This document shows, piece after piece, positions 1-11,275 of a stretch of DNA of 34,220 bases (position 1 is its first letter; each line of letters opens with the position of its first letter). The position numbers and the translations under genes are program-made. The notes under the pieces were generated by a model that was not told the origin of the DNA, made no database searches, and saw only the letters and a list, made by a program, of their open reading frames with translations. The DNA is from Planktothrix sp. FACHB-1365. GTDB taxonomy: Bacteria; Cyanobacteriota; Cyanobacteriia; Cyanobacteriales; Microcoleaceae. The DNA lies in the NCBI RefSeq assembly GCF_014697575.1, contig NZ_JACJSC010000046.1:1-34220 (forward strand). The letters run 5' to 3'.

Positions 1-204
1 CAGAAAAATTATCCCCTGAGCAAAACTCCCGACCATTCAGTTAGAATTACTCAGTTTTTTCGCCTCATTCGGCAAAAATTGGGGAGTCAAATTGAGTCCC
101 CAATTTGGGAAAATGAAACAGCCCTGCCTTGGAAAGGGGGGAACAGGAGATCAAAGTCCCCCTTTTTAAGGCTATGCCCTGAGCCTGCCGAAGGGGGGAT
201 TTAG
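1..204 (+). CDS. C-terminal end of an unidentified protein (5' end outside window)
   Basis: Frame 1 is open from the first base to a TAG at 202-204, giving 67 codons. The first ~45 residues look like ordinary protein (for example RITQFFRLIRQKLG), with the mixed basic and hydrophobic pattern of a helical C-terminus. The last ~20 residues are encoded by the C-rich/G-rich intergenic repeat at 155-213, so the natural stop may have been replaced by repeat sequence. I do not recognise the family. Being partial, it could also be a chance open frame, but the residue composition argues for a real gene end. Confidence 0.45.
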   Translation, partial: QKNYPLSKTPDHSVRITQFFRLIRQKLGSQIESPIWENETALPWKGGNRRSKSPFLRLCPEPAEGGI

Positions 205-213
205 GGGGATCTA
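155..213. repeat. Interspersed C-rich/G-rich palindromic repeat, copy 1
   Basis: The left arm (agtccccctttttaag) and right arm (ggggggatttagggggat) form an imperfect inverted repeat. About 22 bases between the arms are not found in the second copy at 11213-11244. Repeats of this kind are common between cyanobacterial genes. This copy supplies the last codons and the stop of the partial gene that starts before the window. Confidence 0.55.
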
Positions 214-551
214 ATCTGGGCTATAATCACCCGTTTTTGGCTGAAGTTGACACCAATGATTGCTAGATACCTAATCTTAAAAATAGCTAATCCATAACTA
301 TCCTTCTGAAAACAAGCATATCTTAACTGCCAAGGGCGATCGCTATCACATTATTTTTAACTGATTCCTTAACACAAATAGATGAGTTTGTCATCCCCTC
401 AAAGTGATTTTGTAGCCAATTTTGTAGCTAGTCCCATCGTCTATTCCTAAAAGCATACTTCTAAAGATATACTTTTCTAGTCGGGCTCAGGCTAATTATC
501 CCAGTCCACAGTCCCCAATTAACCATCACCAGTAATCAAGGATTAATCTCT
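205..551. other. Intergenic region upstream of the giant RTX gene
   Basis: I see no convincing gene in this 347-bp stretch. It holds one HIP1 octamer GCGATCGC near 336 and A/T-rich sequence likely to contain the promoter of the downstream gene. I could not identify -35/-10 boxes with confidence. A Shine-Dalgarno-like AAGGA at 538-542 lies 9 bases before the ATG at 552. Confidence 0.5.
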
Positions 552-3500
552 ATGACTACTTTTCAGGAAAAAACAGGTGCTCAAAATCCGTTAGATGCTG
601 TAAGAACAGACGCACGGGGCTCTGCTAAACCCAGTTTTGCGGATCTTGACAAAGATGGGGACTTGGATGCCATTATTGGGGACTGGAACGGCACTCTCCA
701 ATACTGGCAGAATAATGGGGGGGTTTTCACTCAGCAAACGGGTGCTGCTAACCCCTTCAATGGTATAGATGTGGGTAATAATGCGGCTCCGGCTTTTGCC
801 GATCTTGACAAAGATGGGGACTTAGATGCTTTTATTGGGAACAGACTAGGCAGTATCGAATACTTTCAGAACACCAATGGGAGTTTCACCCAGCAAACAG
901 GTACAGCCAACCCTTTCAATGGTATCAGTGTGGAGGAGTCCACCCCTAGTTTTGCTGATATTGACAAAGATGGAGACTTGGATGCTTTTGTTGGGAGCAA
1001 ATCAGGCACTATCGCATATTTTCAGAATACCAATGGCAGTTTCACTCAGCAAACAGGAACAGCTAATCCTCTCAATGGAGTCTTTGTTGGTTTCAATAGT
1101 GTCCCCAGTTTTGCCGATCTTGACAGAGATGGGGACTTGGATGCTTTTATTGGAGTCGGGAGTGGAGCGATCGAAAACTTTCAGAACACCAATGGCAGTT
1201 TCACTCAGATATTAAATCAACTCAACCCTTTCAAGTATCTAAATTTGGGTTCCGATAGTTTCCCCAGTTTTGGAGATATTGACAAGGATGGGGACTTGGA
1301 TGCTTTTGTTGGGGCTGGTGGCGGCTTGATCCAATTCTTCGAGAACACTACACCTCCACCTCCACTCCAGATTAACGCTTTACTTCCGACTAATAATCAG
1401 CAACAAGTTCCCCTTGCTAATGACTTAATTGCTGATTTTAACCAAGATATTCTCAAAGGTGCTGGCAATATTGTTATTAAAGACAGTGCCGGGAATATTT
1501 TTGAAACCCTAGATATTAATTCACCTAATATTACAATTATTAATAACGAACTTGTTATTAACCCCACCAATAATTTAGCAGGACAAACCCAATACAGCGT
1601 TGAAATTGCTCAAGGTGCAGTTCAAAGTTTAGCTGGATTACCTTCTGGAGCAATAACTTCTCAACAGTGGAGTTTTCAAACCGTTGATAATATTGCACCC
1701 ACCATTAGTTTTTTAACTCCCGCCGATGATAGTATCGGCAGAATAACATTATCTGGCAACTTAGTTATCGCATTCAACGAGAGCGTTTCTAAAGGCACTG
1801 GTAATATTGTTATCAAAAAAGTTTCAGATAATTCTGTTTTTGAAACGATATCGGTTACATCACCCAATATCAGTATTGCGACTACTGTTACTAATGGTAG
1901 ATTCAGTAGCCGCGTGGTGATCAACCCCACAAACAATTTCGCATCTGAAACAGAATATTACGTTGAAATTGATAATACAGCCTTTAAAGATTTGAGCGGC
2001 AATGCTTTTGCCGGCCTGAGTGGAAATACGGCTTGGAATTTCAAAACTGTTGATCGCACACCTCCAGTCTTAACCAGTTTATCACCAACGGATAATGCCA
2101 CAGGAGTTGCTGTAGGAGATAACTTAATTGTTACCTTTAATGAACCGATTCAGAAAAGTAATACGGGCAATGTCACAATTAAAAAATTATCAGATGGGTC
2201 AATTGTTGAAACCCTAGCGGTTAGTTCACCCAATCTCACCACCAATGGCAATCAACTGATTATTGACCCCACTGCCAATTTAGCTCCGGGTACAGAATAT
2301 TATATAGAAATTGCCCCCGGAACCGTAGGCGATTTGGCTGCAATCGGCGCATTAGCCGCAAATCCCTTTATTGGAATTAGTGGGAGTACGGCTTGGAATT
2401 TCACAACCGTCCCCGATGCCGTTAACCTGTCCATAACCCCCACCACCGGAAGTGAAGCGGGAACCACCAGTATTACCGTCACCGCCACCGCCGCCCTTCC
2501 CGTTGTCGGCAACCAAACCGTTGATTTAGCGTTAAGCGGAAGTGCCACAGCCGCAGATTTTGCGGGTACTATCCCCAATAAAATTACCATAACCGACGGC
2601 AGCACCACCGGACAAGTCACCCTCACCATTGCCGACGACCTCGTAGATGAAATCGACGAAACAGGCACTCTCACCATTAGTAACCCCAGTGCGGGTATTG
2701 TTTTAGGGCCAACCACCACAGGCAATATCACCATTACCGACAACGACACGGCTGGTTTTGAAGTTCAGGCCATCAGTGGTAATACCAGCGAAGCCGGAGG
2801 GACTGCCAACTTTAGCCTCCGCCTCAAGTCTCAACCCACCGCCGACGTCACTCTCAGTTTCAGCAGCAGCAACACCGCAGAGGCAACCGTCCCCGCCACC
2901 CCCATCACCTTTACCCCCGCTAACTGGAACGTTTATCAAACCGTTACTGTTACTGGGGTAGACGATGCACCTCCGGTAGTTGATGGAGATAAAACCTACC
3001 AAATTGTTAGCAGCACCGTTACTAGCACCGACACCAACTACAGCAGCATCAAACCCCCCGATTTGATTGGTATCAACAGCGACAACGACAGCCCCAGAGT
3101 TACTATTACCCAAAGTGGAGGCAGTACGACCGTTACCGAAGGGGGAGCTAATGATACTTATACAATACAATTAGATACCGCACCTCTAGGTGATGTTACC
3201 GTTACCGTTACCTCTGATAACCAATCCCAAGTCAGCACCGATGGTACCACCTTCGGCAACAGCCAAACCGTCACCTTCACCCCCGCCAATGGTACGGCCG
3301 CTAAAACCATCACCGTCAAAGCCGTAGATGATACCGTACCCGAACATAACCACACCAGCAGTATTACCCACGCGATTACGGCCAGTGCCACGCCCAACTA
3401 TCCCACTAGCCTAGCCATCGGCCCGGTGAATGCCCAAATTACCGATAACGATATTACCTACACTGTAGTTGGTAGCACTACCACGATTACAGAAGGCAAT

Positions 3501-6500
3501 ACAGGCAACCAAGTTATTACTTTTACGATTACTCGCGGGGGCGAAACCCAACAACCCAGTAGTATTGATTTCAGCTTGGGAGGAACCGCCAGCGCCGGAA
3601 CAGACTACAATAACCCCAACGTCACGGGTACGGGAGTGAGTGCTACAGGTAGCACGATTAACTTTGCTGCCAACGCCACCACCGCCACCATTGCTGTCGA
3701 AGTGTTAGGAGATGCCCAAGTCGAACCGGATGAAACCCTCACCCTCACCCTCAGTAACGCCGGGACAGCTACTATTACCGGTTCACCCCTGAATGTTACC
3801 CTAACCAATGACGACACCGCCGGAATTGTTCTTAAACCCAAAACTGGATTAGCCACTACCGAAGCCGGAGGTCGGGATATCTTCAATGTCCGGTTAAGCA
3901 GTCAACCTAGCGCCGATGTCACCATTGGGTTAACTAGCGATAACACCGCCGAAGGCACATTATCAGCCAATAGCGTCACCTTTACCCCTAGCAACTGGAA
4001 TATTGCTCAATCGGTGACTGTTACCGGAGTTGATGATAATAGTATTGATGGCAATAAAGCTTATAAAATTGTCACCGCAGCAGCTACTAGCACCGACACC
4101 AACTATAACGGCTTAGACTCTAACGATATCGGTGTTACCAACCTCGATAACGACGTCGCTGGGTTCACAATTTCCCCCATCAGTGGCAATACCACAGAAG
4201 CGGGAGGCACCGCCACCTTTACCCTCCAACTCAAAACCCAGCCCACCGCCGATGTCACCCTTCCTTTAAGTAGCGATAACACCGCCGAAGGAACCGTAGC
4301 ACCTGCCAGTGTTACCTTTAATTCGACCAACTGGAATCAACCCCAAACCGTTACTGTTACCGGAGTTGATGATAGTATTGCCGACGGAAATCAAAACTAT
4401 AATATTGTTACTGGAGCCGCCACCAGTACCGACACCAACTATAACGGCGTTGACCCTAACGATATTGGGATTGATAATATCGATAACGACGTGGCTGGGG
4501 TCACAATTTCTGCTATTAGTGGCAATACCACAGAAGCGGGAGGCACAGCTACCTTTACCGTTCAACTGAGCAGTCAACCTACGGCTGATGTTAGCTTTAA
4601 TTTAAGCAGTAATAATCTCGGAGAAGGGTCTCTGTCTACGACCACCCTCACCTTTAATGCTACCAACTGGAATCAACCCCAAACCGTCACCGTTACTGGT
4701 GTCGATGATATTTTCTTTGATGGCGATAAAGCCTATAATATTGTCACCGCCGCCGTTATCAGTCAAGATCTTAATTATAACGGGATTGATCCGAACGATA
4801 TCACCGTTACCAATAGCGACAACGACAGTCCTGGGTTCATCGTCGTACCCGTCGTCAGCAATACCACAGAAGCCGGAGGGACTGGAGGATTTGCTATCTA
4901 TCTCAACGGTCAACCGACAGGCGATGTCACCCTTCCCCTCAGTAGTGATAACACCAATGAAGGCACTGTAACCCTGGCTGCCGTTACCTTTAATGCTACT
5001 AACTGGGATATCCCCCAAGTCGTTACGGTTCTGCCCGTCGATGACAATCTGTTGGATGGAGATAAAGCCTATAATATTATTACCGGAGCCTCTACCAGTA
5101 CCGATACCCGATTTAACGGCATTGACCCCAACGATATCCCCTTCACCAACACCGACAACGAAACCCCCGCATTTATCATCTCCCCCATCAGTGGCAATAC
5201 CACAGAAGCCGGAGGTGCAGCTACTTTTACTATTCAACTCAACGGTCAACCCACAGGCGATGTCACCATTCCCTTAAGCAGTGATAATACTGCCGAAGGT
5301 ACTGTTGCTCCCGCTTCCGTTACCTTTAATTCAACGAACTGGAATACCCCCCAAATTGTCACCGTTACTGGAGTTGATGACACCGTTGTTGATGGGGATG
5401 CCACTTATAATATTGTTACCGGAGCATCCACCAGTACCGATACCCGATTTAACGGCATTGACCCCAACGATATTGCTGTTATCAATAGCGATAACGATGT
5501 CCTCCCCGTTGATACCACCCCACCAGTAGTGGTCAGTTTAACACCAACGGATGATGCCACAGGAGTAGCGGTAGGGGATAACTTAATCATTAAATTCAGT
5601 GAAGCCATTCAAATCGGTAGTGGTAATATCGTCATCAAGAAACTCTCCGATAACTCCATTGTCGAAACCCTGAATGTCAATTCCCCCAAAGTCAGCATCG
5701 GGACAAACAAAAAGGATAAAGTCGCCAGTCTACTCATCCTCAACCCCACCGCCGACTTAGCCCTAAGTACAGAATATTATGTAGAAATTGCCCCAACCGC
5801 CATTCAAGACAAAGCCGGAAATCCCTATAGTGGCATCAGTGGTAATACAACCTGGAACTTCAAAACCGTTGATGCGTCCCCAGCCATTCCCCCCGTCAAC
5901 CTCTTCCTATCCCAAATCACAGGTAGCGAAGCCGGGACAACCAGTATTACCGTCACCGTCACCGCAGCAGCAGCCGTTATTGGCGACCAAACCCTAGACC
6001 TCACCTTAAGCGGAGATGCCAGCCTAGGGGATTTCGTCAGCCCCGTCCCCAACAAAATCACCATCCCCAACGGCAGCAGCAGTGGACAAGTCACCTTCAC
6101 CATTACCGACGACAAACTCGACGAAATCGACGAAACCGCGACGCTGACCCTGAGTAACCCCAGCGCTGGAATAGTCCTAGGGCCAGACATTACAGACAGT
6201 TTCACCATCACAGATAACGATACAGCCGGATTTCAACTGCAACCCATCAGTGGTCATACCAGCGAAGCCGGAGGTCAAGCCAGCTTTGGCATCCGCCTCA
6301 CCTCTCAACCCACAGCAGATGTCAACCTGAGTTTCAGCAGTAGCAACACCGCCGAAGGGACAGTAGCTGCCACCCCCATCACCTTTACCCCCGCCAACTG
6401 GGATAGTTACCAAACGATTACCGCCACCGGAGTCGATGATTTAAGTGCAGACGGAGATAAATCCTACGAAATTCTCAGCACCGTTACCAGTAGCGACAGC

Positions 6501-9500
6501 AGCTACAGCAGCCTCAAACCCGCCGATGTCGATGTCATCAACACCGATAACGACATCCCCGGAGTCACGATTACTCAATCAGGAGGCAGTACCGATGTCA
6601 TTGAGGGGGGAGCAACCGATACATATCAAATACAATTAAATACGCAGCCCTTGGGGAATGTCGAAGTCACCGTCACCGCCGATGCCCAATCCCAAATCAG
6701 CTTAGATGGCGTTAACTTTGCGGCATCTCAAATTGTTAACTTCACTCCCGTCAACGGGATTATTCCCCAAACGATTACAGTCAGGGCAATAGATGATGGC
6801 GTTGCTGAACATAACCACACTAGCAGCATTACTCACGCCATTACCAACAGCACAGCCCCCAACTACCCCACAACTCGACCCATCGGTTCAGTCAATGCCC
6901 AAATTATTGATAATGATATTACCTACAATGTGATTGGCAGTACCACCCAAATCACAGAAGGAAATACAGGTAGCCAAGTCGTCAGTTTCACCATCAGTCG
7001 GGACGGTCATACCCAACAAGCCAGTAGCGTTGATTTCAGTTTTGGGGGAACAGCCAGCGTTAATAGCGATTACAATAACGTTAACGTGACGGGTACGGGA
7101 GTTACCGTGAGTGGCAGTACGATTAACTTTGCTGCCAATGCCACCACAGCCACAATTGCGGTCGAAATCCTGGGTGACACTGTTGTTGAACCGGACGAAA
7201 CCTTAGAACTGAATCTCAGTAATGGGAATACGGCTGGGACAACGACAATTACAGGTTCTCCGGTGAGTCTGACCATTCAAAATGATGATGTCCTCCCCGT
7301 TGATACCACCCCACCAGTAGTGGTCAGTTTAACACCAACGGATGATGCCACAGGAGTAGCGGTAGGGGATAACTTAATCATTAAATTCAGTGAAGCCATT
7401 CAAATCGGTAGTGGTAATATCGTCATCAAGAAACTCTCCGATAACTCCATTGTCGAAACCCTGAATGTCAATTCCCCCAAAGTCAGCATCGGGACAAACA
7501 AAAAGGATAAAGTCGCCAGTCTACTCATCCTCAACCCCACCGCCGACTTAGCCCTAAGTACAGAATATTATGTAGAAATTGCCCCAACCGCCATTCAAGA
7601 CAAAGCCGGAAATCCCTATAGTGGCATCAGTGGTAATACAACCTGGAACTTCAAAACCGTTGATGCGTCCCCAGCCATTCCCCCCGTCAACCTCTTCCTA
7701 TCCCAAACCACAGGGAGTGAAGCCGGGACAACCAGTATTACCGTCACCGTCACCGCAGCAGCAGCCGTTATTGGCGACCAAACCCTAGACCTCACCTTAA
7801 GCGGAGATGCCAGCCTAGGGGATTTCGTCAGCCCCGTCCCCAACAAAATCACCATCCCCAACGGCAGCAGCAGTGGACAAGTCACCTTCACCATTACCGA
7901 CGACAAACTCGACGAAATCGACGAAACCGCGACGCTGACCCTGAGTAACCCCAGCGCTGGAATAGTCCTAGGGCCAGACATTACAGACAGTTTCACCATC
8001 ACAGATAACGATACAGCCGGATTTCAACTGCAACCCATCAGTGGTCATACCAGCGAAGCCGGAGGTCAAGCCAGCTTTGGCATCCGCCTCACCTCTCAAC
8101 CCACAGCAGATGTCAACCTGAGTTTCAGCAGTAGCAACACCGCCGAAGGGACAGTAGCTGCCACCCCCATCACCTTTACCCCCGCCAACTGGGATAGTTA
8201 CCAAACGATTACCGCCACCGGAGTCGATGATTTAAGTGCAGACGGAGATAAATCCTACGAAATTCTCAGCACCGTTACCAGTAGCGACAGCAGCTACAGC
8301 AGCCTCAAACCCGCCGATGTCGATGTCATCAACACCGATAACGACATCCCCGGAGTCACGATTACTCAATCAGGAGGCAGTACCGATGTCATTGAGGGGG
8401 GAGCAACCGATACATATCAAATACAATTAAATACGCAGCCCTTGGGGAATGTCGAAGTCACCGTCACCGCCGATGCCCAATCCCAAATCAGCTTAGATGG
8501 CGTTAACTTTGCTTCATCTCAAATTGTTAACTTCACTCCCGTCAACGGGATTATTCCCCAAACGATTACAGTCAGGGCAATAGATGATGGCGTTGCTGAA
8601 CATAACCACACTAGCAGCATTACTCACGCCATTACCAACAGCACAGCCCCCAACTACCCCACAACTCGACCCATCGGTTCAGTCAATGCCCAAATTATTG
8701 ATAATGATATTACCTACAATGTGATTGGCAGTACCACCCAAATCACAGAAGGAAATACAGGTAGCCAAGTCGTCAGTTTCACCATCAGTCGGGACGGTCA
8801 TACCCAACAAGCCAGTAGCGTTGATTTCAGTTTTGGGGGAACAGCCAGCGTTAATACCGATTACAATAACGTTAACGTGACGGGTACGGGAGTTACCGTG
8901 AGTGGCAGTACGATTAACTTTGCTGCCAATGCCACCACAGCCACAATTGCGGTCGAAATCCTGGGTGACACTGTTGTTGAACCGGACGAAACCTTAGAAC
9001 TGAATCTTAGTAATGGGAATACGGCTGGGACAACGACAATTACAGGTTCTCCGGTGAGTCTGACCATTCAAAATGATGACCTAGAAATTACACCAACCCC
9101 AACCCCAACCCCAACCCCAACCCCAACCCCAACCCCAACCCCAACCCCAACCCCAACCCCAACCCCAACCCCAACCCCAACCCCTGTACCCACGCCTGCA
9201 CCGACACTGCCACCTATACCCACACCCACACCCCGGCCTACAGAAACACCAACACCCACACCAACCCCTACACCTGTACCTACACCAACCCCCACCCCGG
9301 TCGTTACTCCCGCACCGACACAAATTCCTACACCTGACTTTCAGGCTTTGGAAGATGCCCTCAAATCCTTGCCTGTTACTGTTTCACCCCAACCTACTCC
9401 CGAACCCACGACGGTTTATGTGTTTGACCCCACCCAGTTATACCTGGGAATCAAAATCAACGCCGATGCCCTCACGCCTCCGGCTACCGCTAACCCCGTT

Positions 9501-10373
9501 AACGGTACAGGGAATACCGATGATTTGGAAGCTACAGACAATCAGGATGTGATTTCTTCCGGTGGTGGTAATGATCAAGCCTTGGGCTTTAAAGAAAATG
9601 ACTTTATCACTCTCGAATCAGGAAATAACACAGCTTATGGCGGTCAGGGGAATGATACTGTCGTCAGTGGTGACGGCGATGACCTGATTTACGGGGATTT
9701 AGGAAATGACCTGGTTCAAAGCGGAGACGGTAAAGATACAGTTTTCGGAGGTCAAGGCAATGATATTCTGCACGGGAATTCAGGAGATGACCTGCTTTTA
9801 GGCGGTGAAGACACAGATGTTTTAGAAGGGAATGAAGGTAATGATCTCGTCTTTGGTGGCCAGGGTATGGATTTTGTCAATGGAAATGAAGGAGATGATG
9901 TCCTGTTTGGTAATCAAGGTATTGACATCGTTTCTGGAGGCACAGGCAATGATACCGTCTATGGGGGTCAAGAAACTGATCTCGTCGATGGTAATGAAGG
10001 CAATGATCTGCTTTGGGGTGATTTAGGAGATGATCTCCTCGATGGGGGTACTGGAGAAGACCAACTCTTCGGGGGTGAGGGTAATGACATCCTCGTCGGT
10101 GCTGAAGGTCTGGATACCCTGACCGGAGGTAATGGCAATGATGAATTCTATATCGCCACTCAATTTGACACAGAAACAATTACCGATTTCCAAGATGGGT
10201 TAGACCGAATTGTTTTCACCGGAGGATTGACCTTTGCTCAGTTACAAATTACGTCGGAAAATGGTAATACCATTCTGACGGTAGCGAGCACTCAACAACA
10301 AGTGGCTAAACTCTTGGGTGTGAATAGTTCTTTGATTACGGCGGAGGACTTTTCCACTAATAATTCTCTCTAA
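552..10373 (+). CDS. Giant modular RTX protein (FG-GAP, Ig-like, Calx-beta, Pro-Thr linker, RTX repeats)
   Basis: A 3273-residue protein, probably exported by type I secretion and acting outside the cell in adhesion or surface structure (inferred from domains). In order: five FG-GAP/VCBS-type units at residues ~27-275, each with a DxDxDGDLD calcium-loop motif (31, 84, 136, 189 and 242, spacing 52-53); three Ig-like (SbsA/Big_5 type) modules at ~275-620; Calx-beta-like modules, many ending in TDND or NSDND; five 112-residue units at 1093-1652; two nearly identical 597-residue units at 1649-2843; a Pro-Thr linker from 2848 with 15 PT pairs followed by imperfect ones; RTX nonapeptides (GGQGNDTV type) at ~2995-3200; and a C-terminal region ending in NNSL. 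There is no N-terminal signal peptide, as expected for type I secretion, and no transporter genes lie in the window. The start is supported by AAGGA 9 bases upstream. The gene is visibly richer in C-ending codons than its neighbours. Confidence 0.93.
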   Translation: MTTFQEKTGAQNPLDAVRTDARGSAKPSFADLDKDGDLDAIIGDWNGTLQYWQNNGGVFTQQTGAANPFNGIDVGNNAAPAFADLDKDGDLDAFIGNRLGSIEYFQNTNGSFTQQTGTANPFNGISVEESTPSFADIDKDGDLDAFVGSKSGTIAYFQNTNGSFTQQTGTANPLNGVFVGFNSVPSFADLDRDGDLDAFIGVGSGAIENFQNTNGSFTQILNQLNPFKYLNLGSDSFPSFGDIDKDGDLDAFVGAGGGLIQFFENTTPPPPLQINALLPTNNQQQVPLANDLIADFNQDILKGAGNIVIKDSAGNIFETLDINSPNITIINNELVINPTNNLAGQTQYSVEIAQGAVQSLAGLPSGAITSQQWSFQTVDNIAPTISFLTPADDSIGRITLSGNLVIAFNESVSKGTGNIVIKKVSDNSVFETISVTSPNISIATTVTNGRFSSRVVINPTNNFASETEYYVEIDNTAFKDLSGNAFAGLSGNTAWNFKTVDRTPPVLTSLSPTDNATGVAVGDNLIVTFNEPIQKSNTGNVTIKKLSDGSIVETLAVSSPNLTTNGNQLIIDPTANLAPGTEYYIEIAPGTVGDLAAIGALAANPFIGISGSTAWNFTTVPDAVNLSITPTTGSEAGTTSITVTATAALPVVGNQTVDLALSGSATAADFAGTIPNKITITDGSTTGQVTLTIADDLVDEIDETGTLTISNPSAGIVLGPTTTGNITITDNDTAGFEVQAISGNTSEAGGTANFSLRLKSQPTADVTLSFSSSNTAEATVPATPITFTPANWNVYQTVTVTGVDDAPPVVDGDKTYQIVSSTVTSTDTNYSSIKPPDLIGINSDNDSPRVTITQSGGSTTVTEGGANDTYTIQLDTAPLGDVTVTVTSDNQSQVSTDGTTFGNSQTVTFTPANGTAAKTITVKAVDDTVPEHNHTSSITHAITASATPNYPTSLAIGPVNAQITDNDITYTVVGSTTTITEGNTGNQVITFTITRGGETQQPSSIDFSLGGTASAGTDYNNPNVTGTGVSATGSTINFAANATTATIAVEVLGDAQVEPDETLTLTLSNAGTATITGSPLNVTLTNDDTAGIVLKPKTGLATTEAGGRDIFNVRLSSQPSADVTIGLTSDNTAEGTLSANSVTFTPSNWNIAQSVTVTGVDDNSIDGNKAYKIVTAAATSTDTNYNGLDSNDIGVTNLDNDVAGFTISPISGNTTEAGGTATFTLQLKTQPTADVTLPLSSDNTAEGTVAPASVTFNSTNWNQPQTVTVTGVDDSIADGNQNYNIVTGAATSTDTNYNGVDPNDIGIDNIDNDVAGVTISAISGNTTEAGGTATFTVQLSSQPTADVSFNLSSNNLGEGSLSTTTLTFNATNWNQPQTVTVTGVDDIFFDGDKAYNIVTAAVISQDLNYNGIDPNDITVTNSDNDSPGFIVVPVVSNTTEAGGTGGFAIYLNGQPTGDVTLPLSSDNTNEGTVTLAAVTFNATNWDIPQVVTVLPVDDNLLDGDKAYNIITGASTSTDTRFNGIDPNDIPFTNTDNETPAFIISPISGNTTEAGGAATFTIQLNGQPTGDVTIPLSSDNTAEGTVAPASVTFNSTNWNTPQIVTVTGVDDTVVDGDATYNIVTGASTSTDTRFNGIDPNDIAVINSDNDVLPVDTTPPVVVSLTPTDDATGVAVGDNLIIKFSEAIQIGSGNIVIKKLSDNSIVETLNVNSPKVSIGTNKKDKVASLLILNPTADLALSTEYYVEIAPTAIQDKAGNPYSGISGNTTWNFKTVDASPAIPPVNLFLSQITGSEAGTTSITVTVTAAAAVIGDQTLDLTLSGDASLGDFVSPVPNKITIPNGSSSGQVTFTITDDKLDEIDETATLTLSNPSAGIVLGPDITDSFTITDNDTAGFQLQPISGHTSEAGGQASFGIRLTSQPTADVNLSFSSSNTAEGTVAATPITFTPANWDSYQTITATGVDDLSADGDKSYEILSTVTSSDSSYSSLKPADVDVINTDNDIPGVTITQSGGSTDVIEGGATDTYQIQLNTQPLGNVEVTVTADAQSQISLDGVNFAASQIVNFTPVNGIIPQTITVRAIDDGVAEHNHTSSITHAITNSTAPNYPTTRPIGSVNAQIIDNDITYNVIGSTTQITEGNTGSQVVSFTISRDGHTQQASSVDFSFGGTASVNSDYNNVNVTGTGVTVSGSTINFAANATTATIAVEILGDTVVEPDETLELNLSNGNTAGTTTITGSPVSLTIQNDDVLPVDTTPPVVVSLTPTDDATGVAVGDNLIIKFSEAIQIGSGNIVIKKLSDNSIVETLNVNSPKVSIGTNKKDKVASLLILNPTADLALSTEYYVEIAPTAIQDKAGNPYSGISGNTTWNFKTVDASPAIPPVNLFLSQTTGSEAGTTSITVTVTAAAAVIGDQTLDLTLSGDASLGDFVSPVPNKITIPNGSSSGQVTFTITDDKLDEIDETATLTLSNPSAGIVLGPDITDSFTITDNDTAGFQLQPISGHTSEAGGQASFGIRLTSQPTADVNLSFSSSNTAEGTVAATPITFTPANWDSYQTITATGVDDLSADGDKSYEILSTVTSSDSSYSSLKPADVDVINTDNDIPGVTITQSGGSTDVIEGGATDTYQIQLNTQPLGNVEVTVTADAQSQISLDGVNFASSQIVNFTPVNGIIPQTITVRAIDDGVAEHNHTSSITHAITNSTAPNYPTTRPIGSVNAQIIDNDITYNVIGSTTQITEGNTGSQVVSFTISRDGHTQQASSVDFSFGGTASVNTDYNNVNVTGTGVTVSGSTINFAANATTATIAVEILGDTVVEPDETLELNLSNGNTAGTTTITGSPVSLTIQNDDLEITPTPTPTPTPTPTPTPTPTPTPTPTPTPTPTPVPTPAPTLPPIPTPTPRPTETPTPTPTPTPVPTPTPTPVVTPAPTQIPTPDFQALEDALKSLPVTVSPQPTPEPTTVYVFDPTQLYLGIKINADALTPPATANPVNGTGNTDDLEATDNQDVISSGGGNDQALGFKENDFITLESGNNTAYGGQGNDTVVSGDGDDLIYGDLGNDLVQSGDGKDTVFGGQGNDILHGNSGDDLLLGGEDTDVLEGNEGNDLVFGGQGMDFVNGNEGDDVLFGNQGIDIVSGGTGNDTVYGGQETDLVDGNEGNDLLWGDLGDDLLDGGTGEDQLFGGEGNDILVGAEGLDTLTGGNGNDEFYIATQFDTETITDFQDGLDRIVFTGGLTFAQLQITSENGNTILTVASTQQQVAKLLGVNSSLITAEDFSTNNSL
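3828..5507 (+). repeat. Five tandem 336-bp coding units (112 residues each)
   Basis: Equivalent codons fall at 3828, 4164, 4500, 4836 and 5172, an exact 336-bp period. Each unit begins near [13 protein letters not shown], passes through [15 protein letters not shown] and ends in a DND turn. The units differ at the nucleotide level, so this array is older than the 1791-bp duplication that follows. They resemble Calx-beta-like extracellular modules. Confidence 0.85.
5496..9079 (+). repeat. Near-identical intragenic tandem duplication, 2 x 1791 bp
   Basis: Copy 1 is 5496-7286 and copy 2 is 7287-9079. The offset is exactly 1791 bp, or 597 codons, so the reading frame is kept. I count seven base differences (copy-1 positions 5917, 5924, 5927, 6722, 6723, 7065 and 7217), three of which change an amino acid. 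Each copy holds one Ig-like module followed by Calx-beta-like modules. A much more diverged version of the same module order lies at about 2058-3825, so the superunit occurs three times. Confidence 0.95.
9093..9182 (+). repeat. Hexanucleotide microsatellite (CCAACC)15 encoding Pro-Thr
   Basis: Fifteen perfect CCAACC hexamers encode PT pairs from residue 2848. Imperfect proline/threonine codons continue to about 9330. The tract links the Calx-beta region to the RTX region. Gain or loss of hexamers would change linker length without shifting the frame. Confidence 0.95.
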
Positions 10374-10383
10374 TTAAGCCATC

Positions 10384-10410
10384 GGGGGAGTTGATTTTCT
10401 CCCCCTAAAA
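10384..10410 (+). terminator. Possible terminator of the giant RTX gene
   Basis: GGGGGAG (10384-10390) pairs with CTCCCCC (10399-10405) across an 8-base loop, 10 bases after the stop codon. The bases that follow are A/T-rich but hold only a weak T-run, so termination strength is uncertain. Confidence 0.55.
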
Positions 10411-10458
10411 ATTTGTTAGAGCGATCGCCATACCCCTTAAAACCTGAATTCAGTATTT

Positions 10459-10509
10459 ATTCGTAATTCGTAATTCGTAATTCGTAATTTCTTGTTCCCT
10501 GTTCCCTGC
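10459..10509. repeat. Short tandem repeats: ATTCGTA x4 followed by TTCCCTG x2
   Basis: Four perfect ATTCGTA heptamers span 10459-10486, followed by tgttccctgttccctgc. Heptameric short tandem repeats of this kind (STRR) are known from filamentous cyanobacterial intergenic DNA. Related TGTTCCCT sequence recurs near 14298 and 25730. Confidence 0.8.
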
Positions 10510-10511
10510 TA

Positions 10512-11153
10512 TTAATTAAACCGAATTACGGTTTCTGCTTCGGTAAGATGGGAGGTATCACCCTTGAGTTCTAGTATCCATTGATTTTGATTTTGAACCA
10601 ATTTGAATAAACAACATAAGGCGGCTTTCATCTCGTTTTCTTTTAAACTCGGAATCAATGCCATGGCTGTTCCTAATACAGAAGCACCATGTCCAACTAA
10701 TAATAAATCATCCTGGGGAAAGGTTTTTACTAAACGTTTTACCGTGTCGGCGGTTCGTTTTAAACAGTCTTCCCAGGTTTCAGGATACTGAAAAACTCCG
10801 ACAGGATAAGATAAATCAATTCTAGGGAATTTCTGAGCTAAAATTTCTGGGGGTAAGGTTTCAGGAAAACTCATCCAGTCAGGATTTAACCATTCTCCTA
10901 ATCCCCAATCTAACTTAATCGATAAATCTAACCGTTCAGCAACAGCATTCGCAGTTTGGACTGTTCTTAGAAACGGAGAAGCAATAATTTGAGTAATTCC
11001 TTCCCCGACTAAACGATTAGCTAATTGTTTCGCTTGAATTTCACCATCCTCGGATAAATGGGGGTCATAACGTCGTTCTGCGGTATTAAACCAAGCGGGA
11101 TTGACAAAATCAATCCGATTTCCATGTCGTGCTATCCAAATGGTTTGAGACAT
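10512..11153 (-). CDS. Histidine phosphatase family protein (phosphoglycerate mutase-like)
   Basis: A 213-residue protein of the histidine phosphatase superfamily, which transfers phosphate through a histidine intermediate. The RHG signature is at residues 9-11, making His10 the predicted nucleophile. The second catalytic histidine is His155 in LLLVGHGASVLG. The segment IASPFLRTVQTA supplies the usual phosphate-pocket arginine. Length fits small cytoplasmic members. The substrate cannot be told from sequence, and phosphoglycerate mutase activity should not be assumed. It is transcribed towards the giant RTX gene and lies 122 bp downstream of the CHAT gene's stop on the same strand, with a repeat between them. 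An operon with that gene is therefore possible but unproven. Confidence 0.9.
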   Translation of the reverse strand: MSQTIWIARHGNRIDFVNPAWFNTAERRYDPHLSEDGEIQAKQLANRLVGEGITQIIASPFLRTVQTANAVAERLDLSIKLDWGLGEWLNPDWMSFPETLPPEILAQKFPRIDLSYPVGVFQYPETWEDCLKRTADTVKRLVKTFPQDDLLLVGHGASVLGTAMALIPSLKENEMKAALCCLFKLVQNQNQWILELKGDTSHLTEAETVIRFN

Positions 11154-11212
11154 AATTCCGCTTTATATTGTTTAATCTAATATTCCATCCCCTTATGAAC
11201 GCTACAGATGAT

Positions 11213-11244
11213 CCCCCCAACCCCCCTTAAAAACGGGGGAGATG
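11213..11244. repeat. Interspersed C-rich/G-rich palindromic repeat, copy 2
   Basis: Gatccccccaacccccctt followed by aaaaacggggga forms an inverted repeat similar to the arms of the copy at 155-213. It lies between the CHAT and histidine phosphatase genes. On the minus strand it could form a hairpin within a read-through transcript. Confidence 0.55.
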
Positions 11245-11275
11245 TGTAGCAAATATTTAGGGATTTCATATAACC

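Noticed and set aside
1676-10179. Many open frames on the opposite strand and in other frames inside the giant RTX gene
   Set aside because: They mirror the repeated codons of the real gene, recur at the 1791-bp spacing, and read as low-complexity Gly/Val, Pro/Ser or Leu/Ile strings without ribosome sites.
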